Below are positions 1 through 8,573 of a stretch of 64,000 bases of DNA, piece by piece (position 1 is the first letter of the stretch; each line of letters starts with the position of its first letter). The DNA comes from Alcaligenaceae bacterium. Its GTDB lineage: Bacteria > Pseudomonadota > Gammaproteobacteria > Burkholderiales > Burkholderiaceae_B. The position numbers and the translations under genes were made by a program. Below the pieces are notes generated by a model. The model was not told the origin of the DNA. It saw only the letters and a program-made list of their open reading frames with translations, and searched no databases. The DNA lies in NCBI GenBank assembly GCA_013416455.1, contig JACCES010000003.1, positions 310,001-374,000 of the forward strand, read 5' to 3'.

Positions 1-1029
1 AATACTGCCCCCTCCCGCGCCGATCTCTATAAGATGTACCGTGGTGATGTCTATGGGCAAACCGCTGCCCTCCGCAAAGCGTTTCCGGCGTGCGGCTTCA
101 AAACTGTGGGCAATGGAAGGAACGCCATCTTCCACCAGCGTGAGCTTGGCCGTTGTCCCGCCCATATCGAAAGCAAGCAAATTGGGCGCCGAATCGCAGG
201 CGCCATAGTGGGCCGCCGCAATCGCCCCTCCCGCAGGCCCCGACTCCAGGAGTTCGATGGGATTCTGGCGCGCTTCCTGAAGATGCCCCAGCCCGCCATT
301 GGACAGCATCATCAATACGCCGCCATCCAGCCCCAACGCCACCAGCCGCCGCTCAAGCGCCACCAGATATTTGTCGGCAAGCGGTTTGATATAAGCATTA
401 GCCACCGTGGTGGAGCAGCGTTCGAACTCGCGTATCACAGGAGCAACATCCGAGGACAGCGTCAGGCTGAGATCAGGAAACACTTCCTGAATCCATTCCC
501 CGACCTGGCGTTCGTGCTGCGGTGATGCGTAGGCATGCAGGAGGCATACTGCAATGGAAGCCGCCCCCGCATTCACCAGACTGCGCACCACCTCAACGAC
601 CTCTTCACGATCCAGCGGCTCCAGCTCATTGCCGCGCGCATCGAGACGCCCAGAAATTCCCCCCCGCATATCGCGAGGTACAAGAGCGGGCGGACGGTCT
701 ATCGTAAGATCGTAAAGATCATACTTGCGCTCATTGCCGATCTCGATTGCGTCCATAAACCCATGATTTGCAAGCAAACCTGTTCTGGCGCCCGTATGAC
801 CGATCAAGGCATTCGTGAACAAAGTGGTGGCATGAACCACACGCGTGACATCAGCGGCTTGAATGTCGCATACCGACATCAACTGCTGCACACCTTCGGC
901 CACCGCCTGCGATGGATCCGCATAAGTTGTCAGGATCTTGAGGCTGTGCAAACGCCCCGCTGAGTAATCGAGGGCCACCAGGTCAGTAAATGTACCCCCT
1001 ATATCTATACCAATAGACCATTCAGCCAA
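1..1029 (-). CDS. Hydantoinase/5-oxoprolinase A-type subunit, N-terminal part (runs off the window)
   Basis: This is the first 343 codons of a HyuA-type ATP-dependent hydantoinase/oxoprolinase. The N-terminus reads SIGIDIGGTFTDL (about residues 5-17), the phosphate-binding loop of this actin-like ATPase family. VVHATTLFTNALIG follows near residue 64, and a second nucleotide motif, AFDMGGTTAKL, lies near residue 285. The family is usually about 690 residues, so roughly half is outside the window. No ATG fits; the start chosen is TTG at 1029, preceded at good spacing by GGAGAAG. The frame stays open to base 1. It lies 38 bp downstream of the aminotransferase and is probably in the same operon, started near 3473. 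Family members open cyclic amides or carboxylate rings with ATP; the substrate cannot be read here. A HyuB partner would be expected to the left. Confidence 0.85.
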   Translation of the reverse strand, partial: MAEWSIGIDIGGTFTDLVALDYSAGRLHSLKILTTYADPSQAVAEGVQQLMSVCDIQAADVTRVVHATTLFTNALIGHTGARTGLLANHGFMDAIEIGNERKYDLYDLTIDRPPALVPRDMRGGISGRLDARGNELEPLDREEVVEVVRSLVNAGAASIAVCLLHAYASPQHERQVGEWIQEVFPDLSLTLSSDVAPVIREFERCSTTVANAYIKPLADKYLVALERRLVALGLDGGVLMMLSNGGLGHLQEARQNPIELLESGPAGGAIAAAHYGACDSAPNLLAFDMGGTTAKLTLVEDGVPSIAHSFEAARRKRFAEGSGLPIDITTVHLIEIGAGGGSI

Positions 1030-1066
1030 GGCTCTTCTCCATTAATCTGCCATTTTTTTTCATTCG

Positions 1067-2266
1067 TCATCCCAACTGGGCACATGCTTGCGCAATGCGT
1101 TTCTGCCCATCAAGAATGATTTTTTCCGAAGTCGCGATGGACACACGAAAAAAACCAGGCATCCCATATGCGCTGCCAGGAATCACCACAATGCCTTGCG
1201 CTTCGGCCAGATGGAGCACAAAATCGACATCGCCATGAATTTCCTGCCCTTGTGGTGTGCGCCTTCCCATCAACTCCTCATAGGAAACAAACACGTAAAA
1301 AGCACCCTCCGGCTTGATACAGCTGAGCCCGGGGATCTGATTGATTCGTTCGACGAGCAGGTCACGACGCGCCTGGAAAACCTGACGCGACGACGCAATC
1401 ACATCCTGCGGCCCGGTCAATGCCTCTATGGCAGCCGCCTGACTGATCGCACTGGGGCATGAGGTGCTCTGCGACTGCAGCTTCACCATATTGGAGATCA
1501 ACGGCGCATTTCCACCCGCATATCCGATACGCCAACCGGTCATGGCATAAGCCTTTGAGACTCCATTGACAGTCAACACCCTGTCTTTCAAGCCAGCCTC
1601 GACAGACGCAATGGTTGCGAACTGGTTTCCGTCATACAGCAGATGCTCGTAAATATCGTCGGTAATAATGAAAACGCCCGGATGCCGGAGCAGCACTGCC
1701 GCGAGCGCTTTAAGTTCCGCTTCCGTATACGAAGCGCCGCTCGGGTTATTGGGAGAATTCAAAAGAAGGCAACGCGTACGGGGTGTGATTGCTTCTTCAA
1801 GCCGTTCCGGCAGAAGCTTAAAACGGTTGCTCTTCGGACATTCAATAAAGACGGGGGTGCCGCCCGCAAACCTGACCATATCGGGATAAGAAACCCAATA
1901 CGGAACCGGAATGATAACTTCATCCCCTTCCTGGACAAGACACATCAGCGCATTGAATATTACCTGCTTGGCACCGGAAGAAACGATGATTTCATTCTGC
2001 TTATATTCCAGTCCATTCTCACGACGAAATTTCTCAATGACCGCTAGCTTGAGGGTCGGCATGCCGCCGACATCCGTATACTTGGTCTGACCTTCTCGTA
2101 TTGCACGTATAGCCGCTTCTTGTATGTTTTCAGGCGTGTCGAAATCCGGTTCGCCCGCCGTCAAACCTATGACGTCGCGACCACTTTCCCTCAACTCCCG
2201 CACCCGTTGGCCCGCCATGGAACTGGGTGACGGCTTAATAAGGCTCATTCTTTCTGCAAAACGCAT
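1067..2266 (-). CDS. Class I/II PLP-dependent aminotransferase (AspC-like)
   Basis: A fold-type I aminotransferase of about 399 residues, the usual length for the aspartate aminotransferase I-gamma group. NSPNNPSG (about 170-177), DDIYE (about 203-207) and NGVSKAYAMTGWRIGY, holding the PLP lysine near 238, are all present. Two upstream start codons (2287 TTG, 2284 ATG) exist, but AAGGAGAT sits 9 bp before the ATG at 2266, so that start is preferred. It lies 36 bp after a two-subunit TPP decarboxylase. The pairing suggests that an amino acid is transaminated to a 2-oxo acid, which is then decarboxylated. With a sulfopyruvate-decarboxylase-like partner, cysteate to sulfopyruvate is one possibility; that is inference. 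The active site looks complete. Confidence 0.9.
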   Translation of the reverse strand: MRFAERMSLIKPSPSSMAGQRVRELRESGRDVIGLTAGEPDFDTPENIQEAAIRAIREGQTKYTDVGGMPTLKLAVIEKFRRENGLEYKQNEIIVSSGAKQVIFNALMCLVQEGDEVIIPVPYWVSYPDMVRFAGGTPVFIECPKSNRFKLLPERLEEAITPRTRCLLLNSPNNPSGASYTEAELKALAAVLLRHPGVFIITDDIYEHLLYDGNQFATIASVEAGLKDRVLTVNGVSKAYAMTGWRIGYAGGNAPLISNMVKLQSQSTSCPSAISQAAAIEALTGPQDVIASSRQVFQARRDLLVERINQIPGLSCIKPEGAFYVFVSYEELMGRRTPQGQEIHGDVDFVLHLAEAQGIVVIPGSAYGMPGFFRVSIATSEKIILDGQKRIAQACAQLG

Positions 2267-2302
2267 GGAGCAAATCTCCTTCATCAACGAAAAGCCAGAG
2301 CT

Positions 2303-2911
2303 TCAGGCCACTCCCATTCCAGCTGAAAAAACCTGGCGAATCTTTGTTGGATTGAATTCACTGAAAGCACGAGCCAACTGACGATCCGTCCGGGTCGCGA
2401 TCAGCGAAGGGCCGTCTTCCTGGAGAGCGCGATCCACCACGGTATCGAAATCCGCTTCGTCAGCCGCCCATCGGGCATTCTTTAAACCGGCTCCCATCGC
2501 GATCGCAACCAGGTCCGTCGAATGCGAGGTCAAAGTCGCCTGGCCGCCGGTTATGTTGTAGACGCCGTTATCAAAAACGATAATGATCAGATTCGAAGGC
2601 TTCTGAGAAGCAACAGTCCCCAACGCACCGAGCTGCATCAGAAGAGAACCATCCCCTTCCAGGGCAATGACCTTGCGTTGCGGCTGGGCCAAGGCAACCC
2701 CCAGGGCGATAGGCACGGCCAGACCCATGCTGCCGAGCATGTAGAAATTCTGGGGGCGCTGCCCGCTGACCCATAGGTCATGATTGGTGGAACCGATTCC
2801 GCCGATGACGGCTTCGTCATTGAGCTTGCCCACAAGACGGTCCGTCAAATCCGCACGGCTCATGATGGCGGCATCGGCGCGTGCCACCTGTTTCCTTGTG
2901 CTATCAGTCAT
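2303..2911 (-). CDS. TPP-dependent 2-oxo acid decarboxylase, beta (TPP-binding) subunit, ComE-like
   Basis: This 202-residue protein is the C-terminal, TPP-pyrophosphate-binding half of a split decarboxylase. The TPP/Mg motif starts at GDGSLLMQLG (about 86-95) and ends at the Asn of IVFDN (about 115). Upstream, NFYMLGSMGLAVPIALGVALA is typical of sulfopyruvate decarboxylase beta (ComE) and phosphonopyruvate decarboxylase. Length matches ComE (about 190). It starts 10 bp after the alpha subunit with GAGGAGAG before the ATG. Sulfopyruvate to sulfoacetaldehyde and phosphonopyruvate to phosphonoacetaldehyde are the known reactions of this pair; the motifs do not separate them, and other small 2-oxo acids are possible. 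No Xsc or phosphonate hydrolase gene is visible in the window. Confidence 0.8.
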   Translation of the reverse strand: MTDSTRKQVARADAAIMSRADLTDRLVGKLNDEAVIGGIGSTNHDLWVSGQRPQNFYMLGSMGLAVPIALGVALAQPQRKVIALEGDGSLLMQLGALGTVASQKPSNLIIIVFDNGVYNITGGQATLTSHSTDLVAIAMGAGLKNARWAADEADFDTVVDRALQEDGPSLIATRTDRQLARAFSEFNPTKIRQVFSAGMGVA

Positions 2912-2921
2912 GGCGCTCTCC

Positions 2922-3473
2922 TCAGTCGCTCATTTTTTTTGTCAGAAGGGGGGAAAGAATCAGAGCCGCAGGCGCCCGAGTCGCGAAAGCTTGATTGATC
3001 GTTTCTTCGACGACAAACCCGACTTCATCGACTGCAGTCAATGATTGGTACGGAATACCCAGCGCTTCCAGAATGGGACGCATCGTTTGCCAGACCCTTA
3101 CCTGAACAAGCTGACGATCCCCCAACGCACCACGCTCGGAAATCATCATCAACATCGGTATCTCGTAAGGAACAGGCAAGGAAGCCAGTACATTCGCCAA
3201 GGTGGCGAAACCGCTTGTCTGCGTCAGCAATATGCCCCGCATGCCAGCCATCTGCGCACCGCACACAATACCCAGTGCCTCTTCTTCTCGTGCGGGACAA
3301 ACGACGTGAAAGTAATCGTCCGCCTCCACTCGATCGATCAACGGTTTGAGAACCTTATCCGGCACGTAAGTGATCAGCCGGATTTCCTTACTCTTGAGAA
3401 TATGAAAAACAATTTCATCCCAAGTGGCTGTCTTAGTGGCTTTCCCGCTGCATTGATCTGCAACCGCCTCCAT
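2922..3473 (-). CDS. TPP-dependent 2-oxo acid decarboxylase, alpha (PYR) subunit, ComD-like
   Basis: This 183-residue protein is the N-terminal (PYR-domain) half of the split decarboxylase. The glutamate that activates the thiazolium ring is expected in CPAREEEALGIVCGA (about 59-73). ILLTQTSGFATLANVLASL and PMLMMISERGALGD follow, as in ComD. It is first in its operon, with AAGGAG 8 bp before the ATG. The beta-subunit gene follows at 10 bp, so the two are almost certainly co-translated. A run of eight A residues just before the stop (near 2933-2940) could be slippery. The operon faces a divergent LysR gene across 173 bp that contains a dyad, so LysR control is likely. Function: alpha/beta decarboxylase, substrate unresolved. 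Confidence 0.8.
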   Translation of the reverse strand: MEAVADQCSGKATKTATWDEIVFHILKSKEIRLITYVPDKVLKPLIDRVEADDYFHVVCPAREEEALGIVCGAQMAGMRGILLTQTSGFATLANVLASLPVPYEIPMLMMISERGALGDRQLVQVRVWQTMRPILEALGIPYQSLTAVDEVGFVVEETINQAFATRAPAALILSPLLTKKMSD

Positions 3474-3566
3474 TCTCTTTCTCCTTTCTTAAAAACGCCT
3501 GTGGCTTCTTTTCGTATCAACTCCATGGATGCAATCATCATAAGAATGCGGTTTAATTAGTACAAA

Positions 3567-3590
3567 CGAATATTTCAGATAAATTATTCG
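3567..3590. promoter_or_regulatory. Dyad in the LysR/decarboxylase divergent promoter
   Basis: An imperfect inverted repeat with arms CGAATA and TATTCG flanks a short AT-rich centre. It lies 57 bp before the LysR start and 94 bp before the decarboxylase alpha start. Position and symmetry suit a LysR-type operator, but no promoter boxes were identified with confidence. Confidence 0.45.
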
Positions 3591-3646
3591 GATCCACAGA
3601 TAAGTATCGAATCCCTTCCTCAGGAATTCGGCAAACGGAGACACAC

Positions 3647-4606
3647 ATGGACCGCCGTATCTCGCTTCGACACTTGCGTTGCTTTCTCGCCCTAGTGGAA
3701 ACGCGATCTTTTACAGTGGCAGCATCCCGGATGTTCCTATCTCAATCGTCCTTGACAGCCGCCATCCAGCAATTTGAGGAAATTGTTGAGGTCAAGCTGT
3801 TTAAACGCACCACACGCCAAGTGGAACTGACCGAGGCGGGCGATCATTTCAAGCATGAAGCAGAGGAAATCCTGAACAGGTTCGACGCTTCAATCCGGGA
3901 CCTGAAGGCATTCGGGCAAGGCGGCCGTATGCACATACGTATCGCCAGCGCCCCTTCCGTCGTGCAATCATTGGTCGTGCCCGCCATTCCTTATTTGAGG
4001 GAAGTTTTCCCGGAACTGACCTTCACCTTACGGGATGCGGATGCAACGCGCATTGAGCGCATGCTGATACACGGCGAGATCGATTTCGCGTTATCAAGCA
4101 AACACACGGGATCGGGGGAACTAGAGCACGTCCCCCTATTGCAGGACCACTACGGCATAGTTTGTCGCCCTCCATCCCGGTTTGCGGATGGCAACGAACC
4201 CGTCCGCTGGCGAGATCTTCCTGTGGACGGCTATGTCCAGTTCACTCCGGATACGGCATTGGGCGTCATGCTATCCGCCCTACCCGCCGCCAAGCGCCTA
4301 TATAAGGAACAAAGCAACGCCGTATCGAGTTCCACTACCCTCTATGCCATGCTTGGGCTGCCCGGCACCTATTCGATTGCCGGCGCTCTCACGGCTTCGG
4401 CAGATCCGTTTCCGGAATTCCACTATCGCGAACTGGTGGACCCCATTCTGACAAGGGAGATCTGCCTTGTGACAAGACGCCTGCGATACATGTCACCCAA
4501 CAGCAAGCTGATCCTGAGGACCTTGCTGCAACACTTCAAATCCCTGCCTCTTCCTAGAGGCGCGACCTTGCTGCAGAGCGCCACCGAGCTTGAGTTTCCA
4601 GAATGA
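3647..4606 (+). CDS. LysR-type transcriptional regulator
   Basis: A full-length LTTR (319 residues). The N-terminal winged helix reads LRHLRCFLALVETRSFTVAA, with the recognition helix in SQSSLTAAIQQFEE and the wing ending in LFKRTTRQVELTEAG (about residues 7-66). The rest is the substrate-binding-like effector domain (about 90-300). It is divergent from the decarboxylase/aminotransferase operon, the usual arrangement for an LTTR that controls its neighbour in response to a substrate or pathway intermediate. The spacer holds a 24 bp dyad. The next gene to the right is convergent, so this gene is probably monocistronic. The inducer cannot be inferred. Confidence 0.92.
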   Translation: MDRRISLRHLRCFLALVETRSFTVAASRMFLSQSSLTAAIQQFEEIVEVKLFKRTTRQVELTEAGDHFKHEAEEILNRFDASIRDLKAFGQGGRMHIRIASAPSVVQSLVVPAIPYLREVFPELTFTLRDADATRIERMLIHGEIDFALSSKHTGSGELEHVPLLQDHYGIVCRPPSRFADGNEPVRWRDLPVDGYVQFTPDTALGVMLSALPAAKRLYKEQSNAVSSSTTLYAMLGLPGTYSIAGALTASADPFPEFHYRELVDPILTREICLVTRRLRYMSPNSKLILRTLLQHFKSLPLPRGATLLQSATELEFPE

Positions 4607-4847
4607 ACATTACAAGGCAAGGTCTATCTTGCGTGAAGCGAACCCCAAACTGCATAGACATGCACCAGCACCTTGAACATCATTGTCCGATCAAAGGGCG
4701 GGCTGCGGCGACCACCGTGTCGCTGGCAAACCACGCCAGATGCTCCGCTGGCAATCAGTCCTTGAGCGACGGCGGCAATAACAATGGTTGATCGGGTTCG
4801 TAAAGTAGGTAGGCCGTAGGCATGGTTAACTTTAAAAGCATCGGCTC

Positions 4848-5714
4848 CTACCGCTCACGCTCCCAGGACAGGTCGAAGATGTCCCGGGCGTTGTCATACA
4901 GGAGCCTCTGCAAAGACTCATCATTGAAGCCACGCTTCTTGTGACGGTCGATAGCTTCCTCGAACGACACCAATGGGTAAGCACTTGAGAATACGAGCTG
5001 CTCGCGAATGACCCCAAGATTGGCACCACTAACGAAATCGTCCGAGCCTATGTATTCCCGCGAGATGCACGGAGATGGGGCAAGATAGACGTTTCTGCTT
5101 CGCAACGCAACGAGACAAGCTTCGCGGACATACGGCCATCCGCCGTGGTGCAACACCATTTTGAGGCGGCTGAACGTCGTGGCCACGTTGTCAATGTGGT
5201 GCGGCAAAAAATACTTGAGTGTCTTGAAGTAGTGAGTCCCTCCCCAATTCAAAATGATCGGGATGTTGTTGTCTTGGCAGAATTGATAGATTGGAAAGAT
5301 GCGCTCATCATCGAAGGGGCCCGAGTTGGCCGCGTATGTATGCACTGGCTCCATGACAACACATCGTGCCGACCCGTTGAGAACGTATTTCTCGATTTCC
5401 CTGATGGATTCGACACCGCCAAAGGCATCAACAGCGGCCGCACCAATTAATCGGCCGGGATAAATTCTTTCGAGCTCGTCAAGGTCGGAGTTGTCGCAGT
5501 CTTCGCTCGAACCACCTCCCCTGCGCATCATTGCCACACCGATCACACCGGCCCGGCTCATCTCCGCGATGAACAAGTCCATCGAACGTTGCTGTGCGGA
5601 TGCGGGCGGAGAAAAAGGCTCATTAGTGCTGGTGAACTCACCAATCTTCTTATGAACATCCCCCCTGAGGAAACTTCCAAAAGGGGGGCGTACGCAAAAA
5701 TCAATGATATCCAT
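4848..5714 (-). CDS. Amidohydrolase_2-like protein with degenerate metal site
   Basis: A 288-residue TIM-barrel protein of the amidohydrolase-2 (PF04909-like) type. The family normally begins with DxHxH; here the N-terminus reads IIDFCVRPPFGSF, so both histidines are missing. The later GSDYP-type Asp is also replaced (FSSAYPLVSFEEAI). The barrel hallmarks IILNWGGTH and VLHHGGWPYVREA remain, and LLYDNARDIFDL matches the family C-terminus. GGAGG lies 6 bp before the ATG. It is the last gene of the long minus-strand run starting with PrpD-1 or the ABC transporter. A metal-independent or altered role is likely; members otherwise hydrolyse or decarboxylate carboxylic acids such as oxalomesaconate. 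Fold assignment is firmer than function. Confidence 0.75.
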   Translation of the reverse strand: MDIIDFCVRPPFGSFLRGDVHKKIGEFTSTNEPFSPPASAQQRSMDLFIAEMSRAGVIGVAMMRRGGGSSEDCDNSDLDELERIYPGRLIGAAAVDAFGGVESIREIEKYVLNGSARCVVMEPVHTYAANSGPFDDERIFPIYQFCQDNNIPIILNWGGTHYFKTLKYFLPHHIDNVATTFSRLKMVLHHGGWPYVREACLVALRSRNVYLAPSPCISREYIGSDDFVSGANLGVIREQLVFSSAYPLVSFEEAIDRHKKRGFNDESLQRLLYDNARDIFDLSWERER

Positions 5715-5861
5715 TCAAAGCCTCCTTATGGCCCATTCGGAGCCTCAAGCACCTAAATCACGACGCACACCACTGCGATCGATCATGAACACAGTGGTGT
5801 GCAATGCCTTACAGCCCGAATTTCTGATCGTGAAGAGCGAGACTTGCGCTCAGGCGGGTAC

Positions 5862-7022
5862 TCAGTACGCCGCTGTAATCAGTTCCTCGAAATCCTTGCG
5901 GCTGGTATGCCGGGGGTTCCAGGCGTTATAGTTTTCCTTGAAACTGCGCTCCACGATTTCAACAAGATCTTCTTTAGCCGCCCCCAACTGCCGCAGGCCA
6001 CCCGGAATATCCAAGTCACCGCACATGCGCGTAATGGCCGCCACAGCACGATCCACAGCCTCATTCGCTGACAGCCCCCAGGTATTCTCGCCCATGGCCG
6101 CAGCCACCTGGCGGTACTTTTCGGGACATGCGACGCCGTTGAAACGAGCAACGTGCGGGAGCATGATGGCATTCGACAAACCATGCGAAAGGTGGAATCT
6201 GGCGCCGATATGCCTGGAAATGCAGTGGATATTCCCAGTCCCGGTGTGAGTAAAGCCTATTCCAGCAAGCGTCGACCCACACAACATGCGCAACCCTGCT
6301 TCGGTATTTTCTCTATTGGCATAGAATTGCCGTATGTTTCCGGCGATCAATGAGATCGCCTGCAGGTTTATTGAGTCGGTCAATAGTGTGGCTCTGCGCG
6401 AAACAAACGACTCAAAAGCATGCACAAAAGCGTCCAGGCCTGAATGCGCAGCCACATGAGCCGGCAGGGTTGCAAGTGCCAATGGATCAAGAATGGCAAA
6501 ACGTGCCGGATTCAGCGTCAGGTGACGGATAGACATCTTCACGCCATTATCGGTATCTGTAATGACGCAAGACCCGGACACCTCTGACCCCGTACCCGCG
6601 GTCGTCGGCACAGCCAACAAAGGCAAGGGAGGAATGGAGAATTTATGATTCCCCGCATAATCGGATATTTTCCCTCCATTGGTCGACAGGATTCCCACCG
6701 CCTTGCAGACATCTATGGTACTGCCCCCGCCGATGGCGATCATCGCCGCAGCGCCATGATCCTGGCACAGCTTATAGCCGGCATTGACTGTCTTTACACT
6801 GGGATCAGGTTCGATATCCGTGAAAATCACATACTCCATATCCGTCTGATCGAGTTGCCCTCGAACCCTGGAAAAGAAATCGGTAGACTCAACCGCTTTA
6901 TCCGTTCCAATGAAGATACGATTCGCCCCTATTTCATTAAGCAAGCGGGGGAGCTGTTTGTACACCCCAGCCCCCATATGAATCTGCGTGGGACAATGAA
7001 AAACCGATGGATCCAGAATCAT
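5862..7022 (-). CDS. Iron-containing alcohol dehydrogenase (group III)
   Basis: A 386-residue Fe-ADH. GGGSTID (about 98-104) binds the nucleotide and VPTTAGTGSEV (about 139-149) is the family signature. Probable metal ligands are Asp197 and His201 in GLDAFVHAFES, His266 and His280, all in place. The family interconverts aldehydes and alcohols or oxidises hydroxy acids with NAD(P). The aldehyde dehydrogenase gene lies 57 bp upstream on the same strand, suggesting sequential alcohol to aldehyde to acid oxidation, or two fates of one aldehyde. If the nearby ComDE-like decarboxylase makes sulfoacetaldehyde, reduction to isethionate would be a known precedent for this family; that link is speculative. 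Confidence 0.9.
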   Translation of the reverse strand: MILDPSVFHCPTQIHMGAGVYKQLPRLLNEIGANRIFIGTDKAVESTDFFSRVRGQLDQTDMEYVIFTDIEPDPSVKTVNAGYKLCQDHGAAAMIAIGGGSTIDVCKAVGILSTNGGKISDYAGNHKFSIPPLPLLAVPTTAGTGSEVSGSCVITDTDNGVKMSIRHLTLNPARFAILDPLALATLPAHVAAHSGLDAFVHAFESFVSRRATLLTDSINLQAISLIAGNIRQFYANRENTEAGLRMLCGSTLAGIGFTHTGTGNIHCISRHIGARFHLSHGLSNAIMLPHVARFNGVACPEKYRQVAAAMGENTWGLSANEAVDRAVAAITRMCGDLDIPGGLRQLGAAKEDLVEIVERSFKENYNAWNPRHTSRKDFEELITAAY

Positions 7023-7079
7023 GTTTCCATACCAGAAATTTGTATAAATAAGGTGTTTTCTAAAAGGCCTTGTCTCATA

Positions 7080-8567
7080 TTATTGATTGAAGACAATCAA
7101 TCGCTCTTCCGTCATCTCCAGCGCCGCATACCCGGGTCCCTCCTTGCCAAACCCGCTATCCTTCACGCCACCGAAAGGCATGACGTCACACCTTGCACTA
7201 GAGGTTTCATTGACGTGGACGGTACCAAAACGCAAAGACCGGACCGCTTCCATGATATGCGCATGGTTATTGGTAAAGAGGCCCGCGGCCAAACCGTAAG
7301 GCGTATCGTTTGCACTGCGCACCACCTCATCAAAGGTGGAGAACGGCCTGACGGACACCATGGGCGAGAACACTTCCTGCTTCCATATGGAGCAGGGATT
7401 TGGCACATCCGTAAGAATCGCCGGCTGGACGACAGCCCCCTTGCGTTCACCGCCGCGAACAAGACGAGCACCCGCGTCGATCGCTTCCGCTATCCAGGAT
7501 TCAGCCTGCTGTGCCGCTCGCTCGCTGATCATTGGTCCTACTCGGGTTTCCTCATGCCGGGGATTGCCTGCCGGCATGGTTTCCACTTGGCGTGCAAGCC
7601 GCTCAATCAATTCATCTTTCAAGGACTCATGCACGTACAAGCGTTGAATGGAGGTGCAGACCTGCCCTGCCTTACGGAAGGCAGCATTGGCGATTTTAGG
7701 TATAGCCTGATCGAGATCCGCATCGGCACACACGATTGTGCTGGCGATGCTGCCCAACTCCATCTGACTCCTGCGTATACCCGCTGCTTGCTGGATGATC
7801 CGACCCACACGGGTGCTGCCTGTAAAGGTATAAAACGCCACATCCTGCTCTTCGAGCAGCCAGGTTCCCACGTCGTCGCCGCTGCCTTGCACGACGGCGA
7901 GGAACGCCGGCGGCATGCCGGCCTCAAGCAGTATGCGAGCCAGCAAGGCGCTGGTAAGCGGAGTCAAGGCGGATGGCTTCAGCACGACGGAGTTCCCCGC
8001 CGCAAAAGCTGGCGCAACCTTGTGCAATACGGTGTTAAGAGGTGCGTTGAAGGGGGTGATGGCCGCCACGACGCCAATCGGCACTCTTATCGTAAAACCA
8101 ATTTTTTTTTCGGCACCGGGGCTCGCCTGAAAGGGCACCATGCTCCCGGTCATGCGAACCGCCTCTTCCGCTGAAAGCTCCAGCGTTACCTTCGCACGAG
8201 CAAACTCTGCTTGTATATCGTGTATCGTAAAACCACCCTCAGCCATCATAACGGCCTGGAAGTTCGGCCTGTATTTATCCATGAGTTCGGCCGCCTTCCT
8301 CAAGATGGCGGCGCGTTCACGCGGAGACGGCGCACCACGATCAACAGCCTCTTTCGCAACGGAAACGGCTCTGGCAACCTGCTCGCGACCCGCTCGCGAA
8401 ACCTCAAGCAGCGGCTGCAAGGTGTACTTGTCCAGCACGGAAAACGCACCTTCGCCATCCTGCCATTGCCCATTGATGAGGACACCCGAATTGACTGACC
8501 GGATCAAATCCGTAAAATCTTCTGCAACTTCCATCTGAAATGCTCCTTGAACTGTCGATTGGTTCAA
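7080..8567 (-). CDS. NAD(P)-dependent aldehyde dehydrogenase
   Basis: A full-length ALDH superfamily enzyme (495 residues). Key residues are visible: Asn174 in TPFNAPLN, Lys197 in VVLKPSA, the FTGSTRVG cofactor turn (about 248-255), general-base Glu270 in MELGS, and catalytic Cys304 in GQVCTSIQR. The GQVCTSIQR context resembles the lactaldehyde/phosphonoacetaldehyde/glyceraldehyde-3-phosphate type clade rather than betaine aldehyde dehydrogenases. It starts 6 bp after the stop of the OYE-family gene and is followed by the iron alcohol dehydrogenase, so it belongs to the same transcript. The substrate is unknown; a small polar aldehyde is likely. Confidence 0.92.
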   Translation of the reverse strand: MNQSTVQGAFQMEVAEDFTDLIRSVNSGVLINGQWQDGEGAFSVLDKYTLQPLLEVSRAGREQVARAVSVAKEAVDRGAPSPRERAAILRKAAELMDKYRPNFQAVMMAEGGFTIHDIQAEFARAKVTLELSAEEAVRMTGSMVPFQASPGAEKKIGFTIRVPIGVVAAITPFNAPLNTVLHKVAPAFAAGNSVVLKPSALTPLTSALLARILLEAGMPPAFLAVVQGSGDDVGTWLLEEQDVAFYTFTGSTRVGRIIQQAAGIRRSQMELGSIASTIVCADADLDQAIPKIANAAFRKAGQVCTSIQRLYVHESLKDELIERLARQVETMPAGNPRHEETRVGPMISERAAQQAESWIAEAIDAGARLVRGGERKGAVVQPAILTDVPNPCSIWKQEVFSPMVSVRPFSTFDEVVRSANDTPYGLAAGLFTNNHAHIMEAVRSLRFGTVHVNETSSARCDVMPFGGVKDSGFGKEGPGYAALEMTEERLIVFNQ

Positions 8568-8573
8568 AAAAAG

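Noticed and set aside
6645-8174. A 509-codon open frame on the plus strand
   Set aside because: It is antisense to the alcohol and aldehyde dehydrogenase genes, both with intact catalytic residues.
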